Shown here: piece by piece, positions 36,001 to 46,566 of the stretch
How positions within the stretch are numbered: position 1 is the first letter of the stretch
How the letters are laid out: every line of letters begins with the position of its first letter
NCBI GenBank assembly: GCA_037447605.1
Contig: CM074805.1
Span: 3,560,086 to 3,624,085, forward strand
Origin: Zygnema circumcarinatum
Taxonomy: Eukaryota; Streptophyta; Zygnematophyceae; Zygnematales; Zygnemataceae
Length of the DNA stretch: 64,000 nt
Direction of reading: 5' to 3'
Position numbers and translations under genes: made by a program
Notes under the pieces: model-generated
The model's database searches: none
What the model was told of the DNA's origin: nothing
What the model saw: the letters and a program-made list of their open reading frames with translations, nothing else

Positions 36001-36079
36001 GCTTGAGATGCGCGGCGTAGGCCCTCACAAACTCGTGCGAGCTCACATCCTTCACCGTGTTGGCAGGCAGCGTCGCCAT
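33025..36079 (-). CDS. RPS19: 40S ribosomal protein S19 (eS19)
   Basis: eS19 sits on the head of the small ribosomal subunit and is needed for 18S rRNA maturation. Five minus-strand exons (36079-35990, 35109-35019, 34567-34502, 33563-33446, 33100-33025) join in phase to 146 residues, against 143 in Arabidopsis. The signatures [54 protein letters not shown] and [20 protein letters not shown] are intact. Intron 1 (35110-35989) holds telobox-like AAACCCTAAA and ACCCTAAAAA motifs, and another lies just upstream of the ATG (about 36107-36115). Such motifs are frequent near plant ribosomal protein and translation genes. Some residues in the middle differ from land-plant consensus ([14 protein letters not shown]), which may hint at a deep lineage. 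Confidence 0.96.
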
Positions 36080-36478
36080 GGCTCCGCAGGAGGGCCGAGG
36101 GCGCAGAAACCCTAATGCCGGGGCGGCTGCGGCGGAAGAGGGCGCCTGCGGGCGGCCGAGGGCGCTAAACCGCGGGGGCTGCGCTCTCGTGGGGCGGGCC
36201 CTCTGCGGTCGCTTGCTTATATCGCGATATATCTCCCTTCACTATATCGTAAATTGGATTTGCAATAGTACGATACGTTAGGATACGATACGGTATTCCT
36301 GGCGATATTTTTGGATTGAACTGGAACGGAGGTGACATCGATACGGGGAATACTGGAACGGGTTTAGAACGGAGCGTGATTCACATATGAAGGGCGAGTG
36401 CTCTCTAAGCAGAGGGCTTGCAAGGGATCTTTTTCTCCACGTCTCTCGTCTCCCTCGGACTGCTCGCAGGGGGAGGCC
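36080..36478. promoter_or_regulatory. Shared divergent promoter region of RPS19 and ERLIN
   Basis: The start codons of RPS19 (-) and ERLIN (+) are 399 bp apart and face away from each other. The interval has a GC-rich RPS19 side with a telobox-like CCCTAA at about 36110 and an AT-rich centre with TATATCG / CGATATAT repeats around 36215-36250. No TATA box could be fixed with confidence. Confidence 0.55.
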
Positions 36479-39400
36479 ATGGATGCCGTGCGCTCCTCTC
36501 CGCAGAGCGCGCCGGTTGGAGCTGCTGCTGTGGCTGGCGGAGGGCCCAATGTGCAGGAATCTCTATCTGCAATTATGGGTGCTGTCGCCATCATTCTGGC
36601 GGTATATACGCGCTCCCTGGAATGACTTGATTTTAGCATGCTTGTTGAATTTTATGTCAGCGTTTACAGCGGTCATGGGTACTTATATAGGTAGATTAGG
36701 AGAAGGGAAAGGGACGGCGTGGTCATGATTTCTCCTTCAACCGCATCCGAGGCTCTTGCTACGTTTCATTCTGTGGTTGATATCATTTGTAAGTATCCCC
36801 TTTGTCAGCTGGTGAACAAGATGCAGTTAATGAATGAACCTCGGCATTCTTAATTGGCTTCCGCATGCGCGCAGATAGCTGTTCCTGTAGCAGGCGCAAA
36901 TTTTGGTATTCTGCATTCCATACCGGAAGGCCACGTAGGAGTCTACTGGAGGGGAGGAGCTCTGCAAAAGTACATTTCATCACCAGGTGAGGTGTCTCGT
37001 TAGCTCAAGCTGTCAAAATGTACAAGAGGTTGGTCTTAGTCAAAATTGTAAGCAATAACGCTGCATAATGTTCCAAGCACTGTAGGATTTTCTGTCTGCA
37101 TGATCTTGATCATCATTTGGCCTGTCTTTTGTAGAAACTAGGATCTTTGCCATAAAGCCTCGTCCAACGGGAATATTTATTGCTGGAGTGTTTGATTTTG
37201 GGTGGGTTAAATTGCAGGGTACCACATGTTGTTTCCATTTCTGACAACCTATGAAGCAATTCAAGTGACAATGCAGACTGACCAGGTACTGGAATTGAAT
37301 TCTATTCATCTATTTCTTTGACCATTTTTTCGAACTCGCAAATCCGTAATCAACCCTAGCGATAATTATTTTTGATGGAAGCATTTGTAAACTTTTTGCA
37401 CTTTCTTAAACTTTTTTTGTCGAGAAAGCAGACGCAGCTCCTTGGTTCCACCAGAATAGTTGAAACTAGTTCTGATGCTCCTAGAACCACATGAATAAGC
37501 TTTTGGATGTTGCTATACAAAAGCAGTCACAATATATCCAGGAATTTTAATCATAATATATGTATTTACAAGGCGAATCCATGATTTTGGATTGTTTAAG
37601 TTTAGGAATTGAACTATAGATACCCTCAAGTCGCTAAAGGTAGTGACAGTGTTCGCTTGCCTACTTTTGCTACATTGGCTTGCTGAAGTCCAAGAACAAT
37701 CCTCTTTCTATTTTCAGTTGAATCATGTTCTGGAACTCGCTTCTCTTGACAGAGCGGGGACTTGTACTTATGGTGCCATTAATCTATGGACTTGCCATGA
37801 AGAATGGTGATTAGAAGCACCTTGTAATCGCTTTGTAGGCTGTGGAAGCCTTGATTGCAGGTAACAAACATTCCGTGTGGGACAAAAGGAGGAGTTATGA
37901 TATATTTCGAGAAAGTTGAGGTGTGACTTTTCTTTCTAAAAGCTCAAACTATGCTAGTTTTTTTTATATGCTCTTGCTTTGGACTTTCGTAGGACGAATA
38001 CTTACTAAGTCGTTGCCAATGTTCGTGAACCATAGCTGTCGCATTTGGAATAGACCGGGCTAGTTATAATGGGACTTCAGATCATCGAGAGATACAGGCA
38101 TGACACATTGCCGTCTGACTCTTTCACAAGGCATCTTGCACTGCAGGTCAGTCCCTTGCTGTTCGGGCAGCAAATGAAGTGAGTTGAATGTACTCTGCTT
38201 ATGGACTCCATAAACCAAGTATGGGTAAGGAATTCATTCAGAAAGGGTTCGCTTTGGGAGGAGACTTGCAAAATGACTGTTCTTTAATTAGGAAAGGCTT
38301 TAGAGCATCATATTTAGCCTGTGGTCACAAAACACAATTGGCCAGAGAAATTTCGTCGAACACCAATTGAATTGTCTCCCGTTTGCCCACATACTTGCAT
38401 CTGTCAAGCTTTCATAAGATTTTGGTTTGGATGCATATTTCCTCTGTTCCTGTCTACCTTTCTTCCTAAAAGTCCTGCTTGAATACGTAAAGGAACACTC
38501 GTGTCTTGCACGCATCATACGTGGCGTATGGTGCAGTGTTTTGGCAATGGCTCAGTGAGTGTCACCCATTCACTCTTTCGGCCGCATTGTTTGATGACAA
38601 TCATCTATCCTTGACAATATGGTCATGCTGTGTGATCTATCTTATGTTACTGGCCAGGCTTGCTTTATCCTTTTAGATACCCCTAAAGGGATCCGCACTG
38701 GGTTGCTTTGTCATATAAGCTGTTTTAGGCCTTGAACTCAAGGCCTAAAACAGCTTATACTGATGCCCTATACTGATAGTATGTGCTACTTCTAAAAAAT
38801 TGTCGCAGCGTGTCTTCCGGGATGGATTGTGCTATGCTTGTTGGATTGGCAGGTGGTTAATCGTCTAAATAAGGAGTACGTTTATGAGACAATCAAGGAG
38901 TATGGTGTGAACTATGATAAGACTTGGATTTACGACAAGATCCATCACGAGATCAACCAGTTTTGCAGTGCACATTCCTTACAGGAGGTGTACATTGACA
39001 AATTTGACACGGTAGAGCATGCTCTTCTTACTGATTTTGCTCTTGTGATACCTTAAATTTCCCTCGCAAAATCCGTGGCTCGTTACTAAGTGACCTGGAA
39101 GTACAGGTTCGCATGTAGTACTATGTGCTATCATTCTCTTCATTAAGATTGGGGCGAGGGGGAAGGAGATTGCAGATTGATGAGCAAATGAAGGAGGCCA
39201 TCCAGCGCGATCTCGTCAAGTACGCACCAGGAATAGAGATCATTGGCGTGCGCGTCACGAAGCCCACCATTCCTGCCAGCATCGCCAAAAATTATGAACA
39301 AATGGAGCAAGAACGGACAAAAGTGAGGTCAACTTTCAATAATCTGGATAACAATTCCATGTTGTAGTAAAACTGATTACTTCAGAAATTCATATGATGT

Positions 39401-40729
39401 TAGTTCCCAAGGTTCTTCCTAGAGAAGGGTGCTCCAGAGGTGTCTGCAAAAATGGGGGCTATGCGGGTATAACCAGACAACTAAAGGAAGGAGACAAATG
39501 GAGGGTTCAGTGCATGAGTTGTGGACTGCGTTTGAATTCGAGACCGCAAGCAGGACGGCCAAAATGACAGCAGTGGAGATATTGAAAATAGTAGCGGAGA
39601 AACTGAAGGTTGTAGTCACGTAAATGTGACAATCTATCTACCAGATAAGAGAAGCTCGCAGTAAAATTAAACAGTGCTCCAGGAACTCGTTAGCAAAACA
39701 TTAAATCCATGCATAATTACTGCTTTTGGATGTGATTACATTTCTCTGAACATCTCGGAGTTGCTGCAGGTTCTGATTGCCGTTGAGCGTCAGAAGGTAG
39801 TGGAAAAGGAGGCAGAGACAGAGAAAAAACGTGCGGTAACAGAAGCAGAGAAGGCCGCCCATGTGAGCCGCGTCCTTATGGAACAGAGAGTGCAGGAGAA
39901 AGAGAGCCATCGTCTACAGCAGGAGATCGAGAATCTAATTTTCCTGGCAAGGGAGAAGTCGCAGGCAGATGCCGATTATTACAAGTTTGTTCATCATCCT
40001 CCCTCTGCAGCTCCGCCATGCCTTCACTTCATGCAATCATTTCTAGCCGCTTCATGGGCGGACAGTAGCATAGGATATGCTTCAATTATCTTGCTAGCAA
40101 CCAAGGCATTTCCTTATCCTTTACTTCGCCTAATGCATTATGTCCAAATGATACAGATAAGCCCTTTTTGACATTCAGTGCATGTCTAATTTGGTTTATG
40201 CAGGGTATTGAAAGAGGCGGAGGCGAATCGGCTCAAACTGACTCCGGAGTTCTTGGAGCTGAGGTTCATCGAGGCAATCTCAAACAACACCAAGATTTTC
40301 TTTGGAAACAAAGTAAGTAGAGGGATTGGAGACCTTGGAACAAATGTCTTAATCAGTCAGCATAATTATAACTATGAAATGGCGATGTTCATTTCTCATT
40401 GCTTCGGCGGTCAGATTCAGAGGCTTCTGATTTGTCCAGTCTTATTTGGACTGGACTTTCTTCGAACAGCATTGGGTCAATCAATCCTGTCAATTAGCCA
40501 GAGCCTATGCCAAGGGTGGAACCCTTTAGAAGCTAAATTTGCAGATTCTCATTCGATGATGGACGCAGTGATCTTTTCAGGTAGGAAATACTATTCTGAG
40601 GGAAAATGATTGAGCCCATTTTATCGGGGTGCTGGACAGGTGCCAAGCATGATTCTCGACCAGCGCCTGTTGGGAAGCATCATGGGAGGGCAGCAGGCAA
40701 ACACAGGAGAGAGCGAGCAGAGTAGTTGA
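36479..40729 (+). CDS. ERLIN: Erlin-type SPFH (prohibitin-like) ER membrane protein
   Basis: Erlins are ER membrane SPFH proteins that form ring oligomers and in animals help degrade IP3 receptors; the plant role is little known. Nine exons (36479-36601, 36875-36986, 37218-37285, 37861-37920, 38853-39011, 39176-39322, 39770-39984, 40204-40312, 40640-40729) join in phase to 360 residues. Residues about 27-45 ([16 protein letters not shown]) form the single N-terminal membrane anchor. SPFH blocks follow: [75 protein letters not shown] and [15 protein letters not shown]. Residues about 225-300 are a charged helical region, then [20 protein letters not shown] and a short C-terminal tail. Intron 4 is long (932 bp) and holds a perfect hairpin. 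The start codon choice is supported by the conserved anchor immediately after it. Confidence 0.94.
38715..38758. repeat. Perfect inverted repeat, 21-bp arms, 2-nt loop
   Basis: The left arm runs from 38715 (ATAAGCTGTTTTAGGCCTTG) to 38735 and is mirrored exactly by 38738-38758, leaving AC as the loop. It lies inside ERLIN intron 4 and no coding potential is seen. Confidence 0.92.
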
Positions 40730-41911
40730 GCTTCAGGCTCGAAACTTACGACAACGGCCCTTTGAAGGAGGGCAGTATGATCCCTTTTTCGTACGATTCT
40801 TTGGAAGGGAGCAGGCTCTGCACTGATCAGCAGCCCACAGCGAGCCTATGTTTACAAGGGGTCGTGAATGTTCTCTTCATACGGAGTATGAGGAAACACT
40901 GTGGCTAAGGGGCGGCTCATTTTGCAAACGAGTGTGGAATGGTTCCACTCCGTTGCTGAATTTGCAACCAGTGAGAGGGAAAGAGCGAGAGCCAATCCCT
41001 AGTGTCAGAGGAGTCCTTGGAGTTGTCGGGCGGTGTAGCTTGTTTGGGCGTTGGAACTACAACAACGAATTTTCGAGCATGCGACTTTGTCTAATGTGTG
41101 GGCGTACATGCCCTCGTGCATGTGAACAATACGTGTAGTGGTACTCGAATTTTTTTTTGTCTGAGAGATTCCCAATTGGGTGGAATGGAACAAACCAATT
41201 CAAAAAATGTTACAAGCGAACAGGAGGAAATGAAAGGAACCAAAAAATAAAATTGTAAAAAAATAATATTACAGGAGATGTTATCGGCTCTACCATTGAG
41301 CACGAATAAGGACAGCAAAACATCCACCAATCAGGTTGGCCTTATTCACATCCACTTGAGTCTCTTGCTACTCGCCCGAACCCCTTCTGACCTACTTCTC
41401 TCCCTCGGGAGATTTCTAATCTGTTTAAAGGACTGTTCTTCCTTTGGTCATTCTGAGAGCCATGACTATTTCACACTCTCCCCCCCTTCCNNNNNNNNNN
41501 CCCTCTTTCTCTCTCTCACACACTCTCTCTCTCTCTCTCTTCATTAGCTTATGTCGTGCAATAACTTGATGTTCGATGATATGTAGACCTAGTGAGCAGA
41601 CTGGAAAAAGAGGCTTTCCCATTGTACAGTACACGCGACAGACTCTGCTAATGCTGCTGCAGCAGCTTCTCCAATACTATGGACAAGAAGTACTCAAGGG
41701 CTAGAAACAGATTCTCCTGAATCCCTCACAGTCAGTCCTCAACCCTCGCATATTTCACGTTCGGTGGCGGCCTTCATCTCGCACTCCATACCAATAATGC
41801 CATCCGCAAAAGTCATCGCTAACTCCCTCCAATCTTGCACCACTATCGCCCTCTCTCGCCCCTCCACTCTCCCTCGCCCTCCTCTCCCTCTCCCTCCTCT
41901 CTCTCTCCCTC
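40730..41911. other. Intergenic region with assembly gap
   Basis: Two genes converge here. No gene is seen. Sequence on both sides of the gap is C/T-rich with a (CT)n run at about 41510-41542, which probably caused the gap. Confidence 0.65.
41491..41500. other. Assembly gap (10 N)
   Basis: Ten unknown bases lie between a C run and a (CT)n microsatellite. The true gap length is probably not ten. Confidence 0.99.
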
Positions 41912-44900
41912 TCATGTTGCCACACTCCCCATCTCAGTCTTGGGGTCAACGACCTCAGGGTCCGAATCCTCATCTGTGGGATCCGTCCCCTCCTCCACAG
42001 ACGACGGAATCCTTCCTGAAGACCTCCCCTTCCGCACCCCCTCGGAACTCATCTCACTGTCCGTCACTCCCTTGGAAGACACCTCTCCCCTCTCCCTCTC
42101 CCTCATCTCCGCCTGCTCCGCTTGCCGCACAGTTTCCTGACTCATTCCAAGAGGGCCCGAGTCCGTGCAGGACTCCGGAGACTCCTCCGAAGAGAAAAGC
42201 CCCCCTCCCCCTCCCCCTCCCCCTCCCTTATTCGGTAACGTTTGAGGGTGCGGATTTTGCTGAACCTGAGAAGTTCCCAGTGAAATTGACTCCTTGAAAG
42301 TCCGCTGCAGCAAGCTAGGAATGGAGCGAAACCTCGAAGCTGGGGGGGATGCAGGGCTTCTCGGACTCTGAGGGAGAATAGGGCGTCTTGCAGAAGCGAG
42401 GAGAACTCCTCTATCGAGTCTTTCGTCCACTTCAAGGCGGCGCAGTTTGCGGCCGGGCTCAGAGTCATGGACGGTGGAGGTGTCAGTTGTGGAGGAGGGG
42501 AAGGAGGAGCTGTAAGAGGCGGCGTGAGGGACGGAGAGAGTGAGTTGGGAGGTGGGGACGTAGAAAGAAGAAGGGCGTTGGACTTCAAGTTTGGATATGG
42601 AGGGGCTCAAGGAGCGGGTTTTGGTGGAAAGGGCGTTGGTAGGGCGGCTAGAATCGAGGGAGGAGGAGAGGGGAGTTAGCGTTCCAAGGGACTTCATTCC
42701 GCGTTGGGAGGGGAGAGGACCGAAGCAGACAGTGCTGATGCTGGGAACGTGGTCGTCTATGAAGAGAGTGAGAATGAAGCAAGTGAGGAGGAGAACGTGC
42801 TGCAGGAGGAGGAAGGTGGCAGGCTGAACGTCTGGGAGGGAAACAGAGTCAGCAGACAAAGAGACGGAGGTCAGAATTGGGTGAATCGTACAGGTTTAAT
42901 AGACTCCCTGTTGGATTGAAAACACTTTGAAATTCCGAATCCCTCCTAGAAAAAGGTGAAACAGATGAGGGTGTGTGTGTGAGAGTGAGTGAGTGTGAGG
43001 GAGGGAGGGGGGGGCTCACTTGGAGCAATGTCTCTCCGGGCTGCGTCGGAGAACACCGTGAGAGCGGCGAAAGCGCAGCAGGAGACAACTGCGTGGGCGA
43101 TAACAGCCCCGTCTATGTAAAGCGCAAAACTCGTCTTCCAAAGACGGAAGAAATACGGCCACTCCCATCTGCGCCAAGAGAAGCAACAAACGGAAAACAG
43201 TTGATCATAAGCAGCTGCAGAAAGCAGACACAGAGTTTAGATCGTCGTTTCAAAACGAAAAAAAGGAGGACCGGGAAAGAAGGGAGCGTGTTGGTGGAGA
43301 GAGAGAGGGGGAGAGGAGTGAAGAGAGAGGGTCGAGAGGGAAGGTTTTGCCGTGAAGCTGGTACCTGGCGGTCATGTTGTTGAGTGGGACCTTCTTTACA
43401 AATGCGAGGAGGATAGCAAAGGCCAAACCAATACCCAGCGAGGCAATGGTCACGTCACGTCGTCCACTGGTTGTACCGCTTGTGGCTCCCAGAGACTGCT
43501 CGAATAGAAGAAAAAGGAAAAAATTGGTAACAGTTCAAGTTCTAAATCATGTTGTTCGTTTGGAATGGAAGATGAAACGTTGCAGCGAAAGAGAAAAAGT
43601 TGTATTGACTGAATTGTTGAAGTTCACATTCCCTCCACCCTCCCTTCTGCCCCTCTCCTTTCCCTCCTTTCCCCTCACCTGGAGGCACAAAAAGAGGGTG
43701 ATGCTGCCAAAGGGGAAAAACTTTGCCAAGCGAGCGAGGTATTCTATGTCGGTTCCGTCTGTGTAGAAATCTCCAAGACGAAACGACTCTCCGCTCGCAT
43801 CTGCTCAAGGAAAACCGCTTTAAAGTTGGAGGAAGCAGGAAACGACAGGGAGGGGAAGAGAGATAGGTAGACAGAGAGAAGAAAGAGCGAGAGAGAAAGC
43901 GAGAGAGAGAGAGAAAGAGAGAGAGCGAGAGAGAGAGAGAGAGAGAAAGAGAGAAACAAAGAGAGGAAATTGGACAGAGAGAGAGAGAGAGGGAGAGAGG
44001 GAGAGAGAAAGCGCCCTCACATGTGGTAGTCGTCCTGCTGGAGAGGCTCCCTATCCTCCTCTCCCACATGGCATTGCTAGCTGCCCATTTGGACCGCGCC
44101 GGCCTCTGCCCCGAAGGCGGAGTTTGCAGCCACGAGGAGCGCGGACTGCTGAACACATCCACCGCCGTCTCCTCCACTCTCCGTCCCTCCTGCACTCCTC
44201 CTCTCCCTCCGCCCTCTCTCTCCCCTCTCCCTCCCGCTCCTTCCCCGCCTCCTCCTGCCGCAGCTCCTTCTCCTTCCCTACTCCATTGTCGGGATCCAAT
44301 TCCCGGGCGATCCCCCAAGTCGGGGTCTGTCATAGACGCTTTGTGGGAAGGAAGAATGGGTGGGGGAGGAGTAGAAGGAGCGGGAGGGAGAATAGGAGCG
44401 GGGAAGGGAGGGCCACGGCGAGCCCACTCTCTCTCCCCCCCTCTCACTCTCTTCCTATCTCTTTCCCCCACTGGTGAGCTTTCACTAGGGGCTTCAGAAG
44501 CCATAGCAGACATCGCTCCTGAAGCACAAAACGGGAAGCAAAAGCCGCCTGCTGGGGGAACGTTGGGGAGAGACAAGGAGCGGCTCAAATACGGAGAACT
44601 GTCAGAACGAGGGGCCACACGTGCTCCTGGAATTACTATCTCCCCCTTGGAGTTAATATTGATATTAAGTTTGTCGAAGTCTCGTATTCTTCCTCGCCCT
44701 GCAAACTCCTTCTGGCTACGAAAATTCGCCTCCTTCCCAAACCCACGACTGAAAGTTTGCACCCTTTGGAGCTTATCGATTCCATGGCTGACATTCCCTT
44801 TCGCTTCAAAGCCCACATCGAACCTCGTTCTCCGCTCCGGGATAGCGCCAGTTTCCTCGCTCTCCGTTTCACTCTCTCCCCCTCTCTCCTCTTCTCCTTC

Positions 44901-45473
44901 TTCTACAAGTGATATGTCGGATTCGACAGCCATTGCCATAGGGAGAGGCGAGCTGTTCCAATCCCTCACCTTCTCCACCCCCCTACCTCTCCAACTCCCT
45001 CTCCCTCTCCCGCTCCTGCTCTCTACGCCATCGTTACTGTGGCTCGATTTCAAGCTCTCCGTCACTGGCGAGAAGATTTTCTGCCTCTTTGGAGAGAAGA
45101 CCTCCATGTGCCACGTCCCCCGACCTTCACTCGCCTTGTACCCAAAAATCTCTCCATTAGCATCACGGAAAAACTGAACTGCAGGCGAACGTTCTGAGCT
45201 AATTCTACCGTTTCTATGAGAATCGTATGCGGATTTCCAGCTTCCGTGGAAATGGTTTACTCCCACGACGCCATAGTCCTCTCCCACTTTCGATACTCTC
45301 CCGCTGCCTCCCTCCTCACTACTGCTCAAAGTGCTGCCAGAAACCATGGCGGCAGGCTCTACCTCTACTTCTCCCTCCCTCTCTCCTTCTCCTCTTATTA
45401 CGCTTCTGGAGCGCAACTGCTTCAACAGAATGACTGCATTTGCTTCACTTGGGTCGCCCTCTTTCAAGCCCAT
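41912..45473 (-). CDS. Unrecognised multi-pass membrane protein with long disordered ends
   Basis: I do not recognise this family. Five exons join in phase: 45347 (or 45473)-44021, 43800-43679, 43495-43365, 43168-43020 and 42831-41912. They give 882 or 924 residues. The ATG at 45347 sits in GCCGCCATGG, a strong start context; the ATG at 45473 is in the same frame. Residues 1 to about 440 are low-complexity and charged, with islands such as SPAVQFFRDANGEIFGYKAS. A conserved-looking core follows: FRLGDFYTDGTDIEYLARLA, FFPFGSITLFLCLQ, TIASLGIGLAFAILLAFV, SFALYIDGAVIAHAVVSCCA and PATFLLLQHVLLLTCFIL, giving about four membrane segments. The last 290 residues are Ser/Pro/Gly-rich. Codon phase agreement across four introns and the clean membrane segments support a real gene. 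Intron 1 is almost entirely (GA)n. Confidence 0.75.
43801..44020. repeat. (GA)n-rich intron
   Basis: Most of this 220-bp intron is GAGAGA/GAAAGA on the plus strand, that is pyrimidine-only on the sense strand of the membrane protein gene. Confidence 0.85.
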
Positions 45474-46566
45474 CCCTTGGAGGGAGGGCAGGAGGAGAGG
45501 GGAATATGGGTGCGGGTTAAGAAAGAGGGAAGCTGGAAAAGACAGGGAGATTAAGAAAGAGGGGGGGGGAGAGAGGGAGAAGACTGGCGGGCGGGGGCCA
45601 TGGAATGGCGGGAGGGAGGGAGAGGGGCAGGGACGGAGGGAGGGAGGGAGGGGAGGGGCCGCATATGGCCGTTGTCCACAAAACGCGCTGTACGAACATG
45701 GCCGTTGCGGGGAACCCGGAGAGTGGCGCCCTACCGTACGGTATTTTTTTCCACGCGTGCGAAACCGACAAGTCAACGATGTACGGACCAATGGAAATTT
45801 GCGTGACGGGAACGGCAGTACTGCTGACGTGGATCAGCCACGTGGGCTTTTGGGGATGGTACGGACATGCCCTTCACCTACAGTACGGTTGAATGCATAA
45901 ATTTCCCGTGTGGGAATGTAACGTTTAGAACCACACTGTTGTGTTATGAGTCTGGGCCCTCTTATGACTCATGACAACAGAGAAATGGAAGTAGCATTGA
46001 TCTCTCTCTTATGAGAAAAGGGTTTTTGTGTTGGAGTGTTATCTGGAAACTTCAACAACCAACTCCTTGCGGTGTGAGTGCTTCAGAGGGGGACAACTGT
46101 TGTATCCACGCCAACAAATAGCACAGCCAGCAGCACATGTTGAACGGACAGTCCCTGCAGCAAACAAGCAGGTGTCCTTCCGTTCAAGAACAACTCCTGC
46201 TCTGATAAGGCCGATGTCACACCTGTGTTGCCATGGCGGTTTGCCACACCTCAAACACTCCTTAAGACTTCTTCTCCCGGTCTTGTCGAGACTTGCGACA
46301 GAAAACCAATCACACAGAGGGGCACAGTGTCTCGGGAAAGAAAATGCTTTCACCGAATGAGAGTGTACACATGGCAACCAGCCCAGAGGAGGACTACGGC
46401 GGAGAGATTTTCCTATCAAAGCATACACGCATACCCCACGTAGGCTCAGAGTTTCTCTTAGGTATCTATACAAAAGGGTTACCTCCGTATAAGGAATTGA
46501 TCGATCACCATCTATTGACAACTCATTCCTCTCTCGTTCTGTGCAAGAAAGACTATAAAGTCCCTT
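45474..46566. other. Intergenic region between the membrane protein and CutA genes
   Basis: Both neighbours are on the minus strand, so this holds the CutA 3' region and the promoter of the membrane protein. Purine-rich tracts (45500-45660) and several CGTACGG/TACGGAC motifs (45730-45890) are visible. No gene is seen. Confidence 0.6.

Noticed and set aside
43820-44020. Short Leu/Ser/Phe ORF in the (GA)n tract
   Set aside because: Pure compositional artefact of a dinucleotide repeat inside an intron.
44023-45177. 384-residue plus-strand ORF
   Set aside because: It lies antisense to the first exon of the membrane protein gene, is Pro/Ser/Leu low-complexity throughout, and has no splice context or domain.
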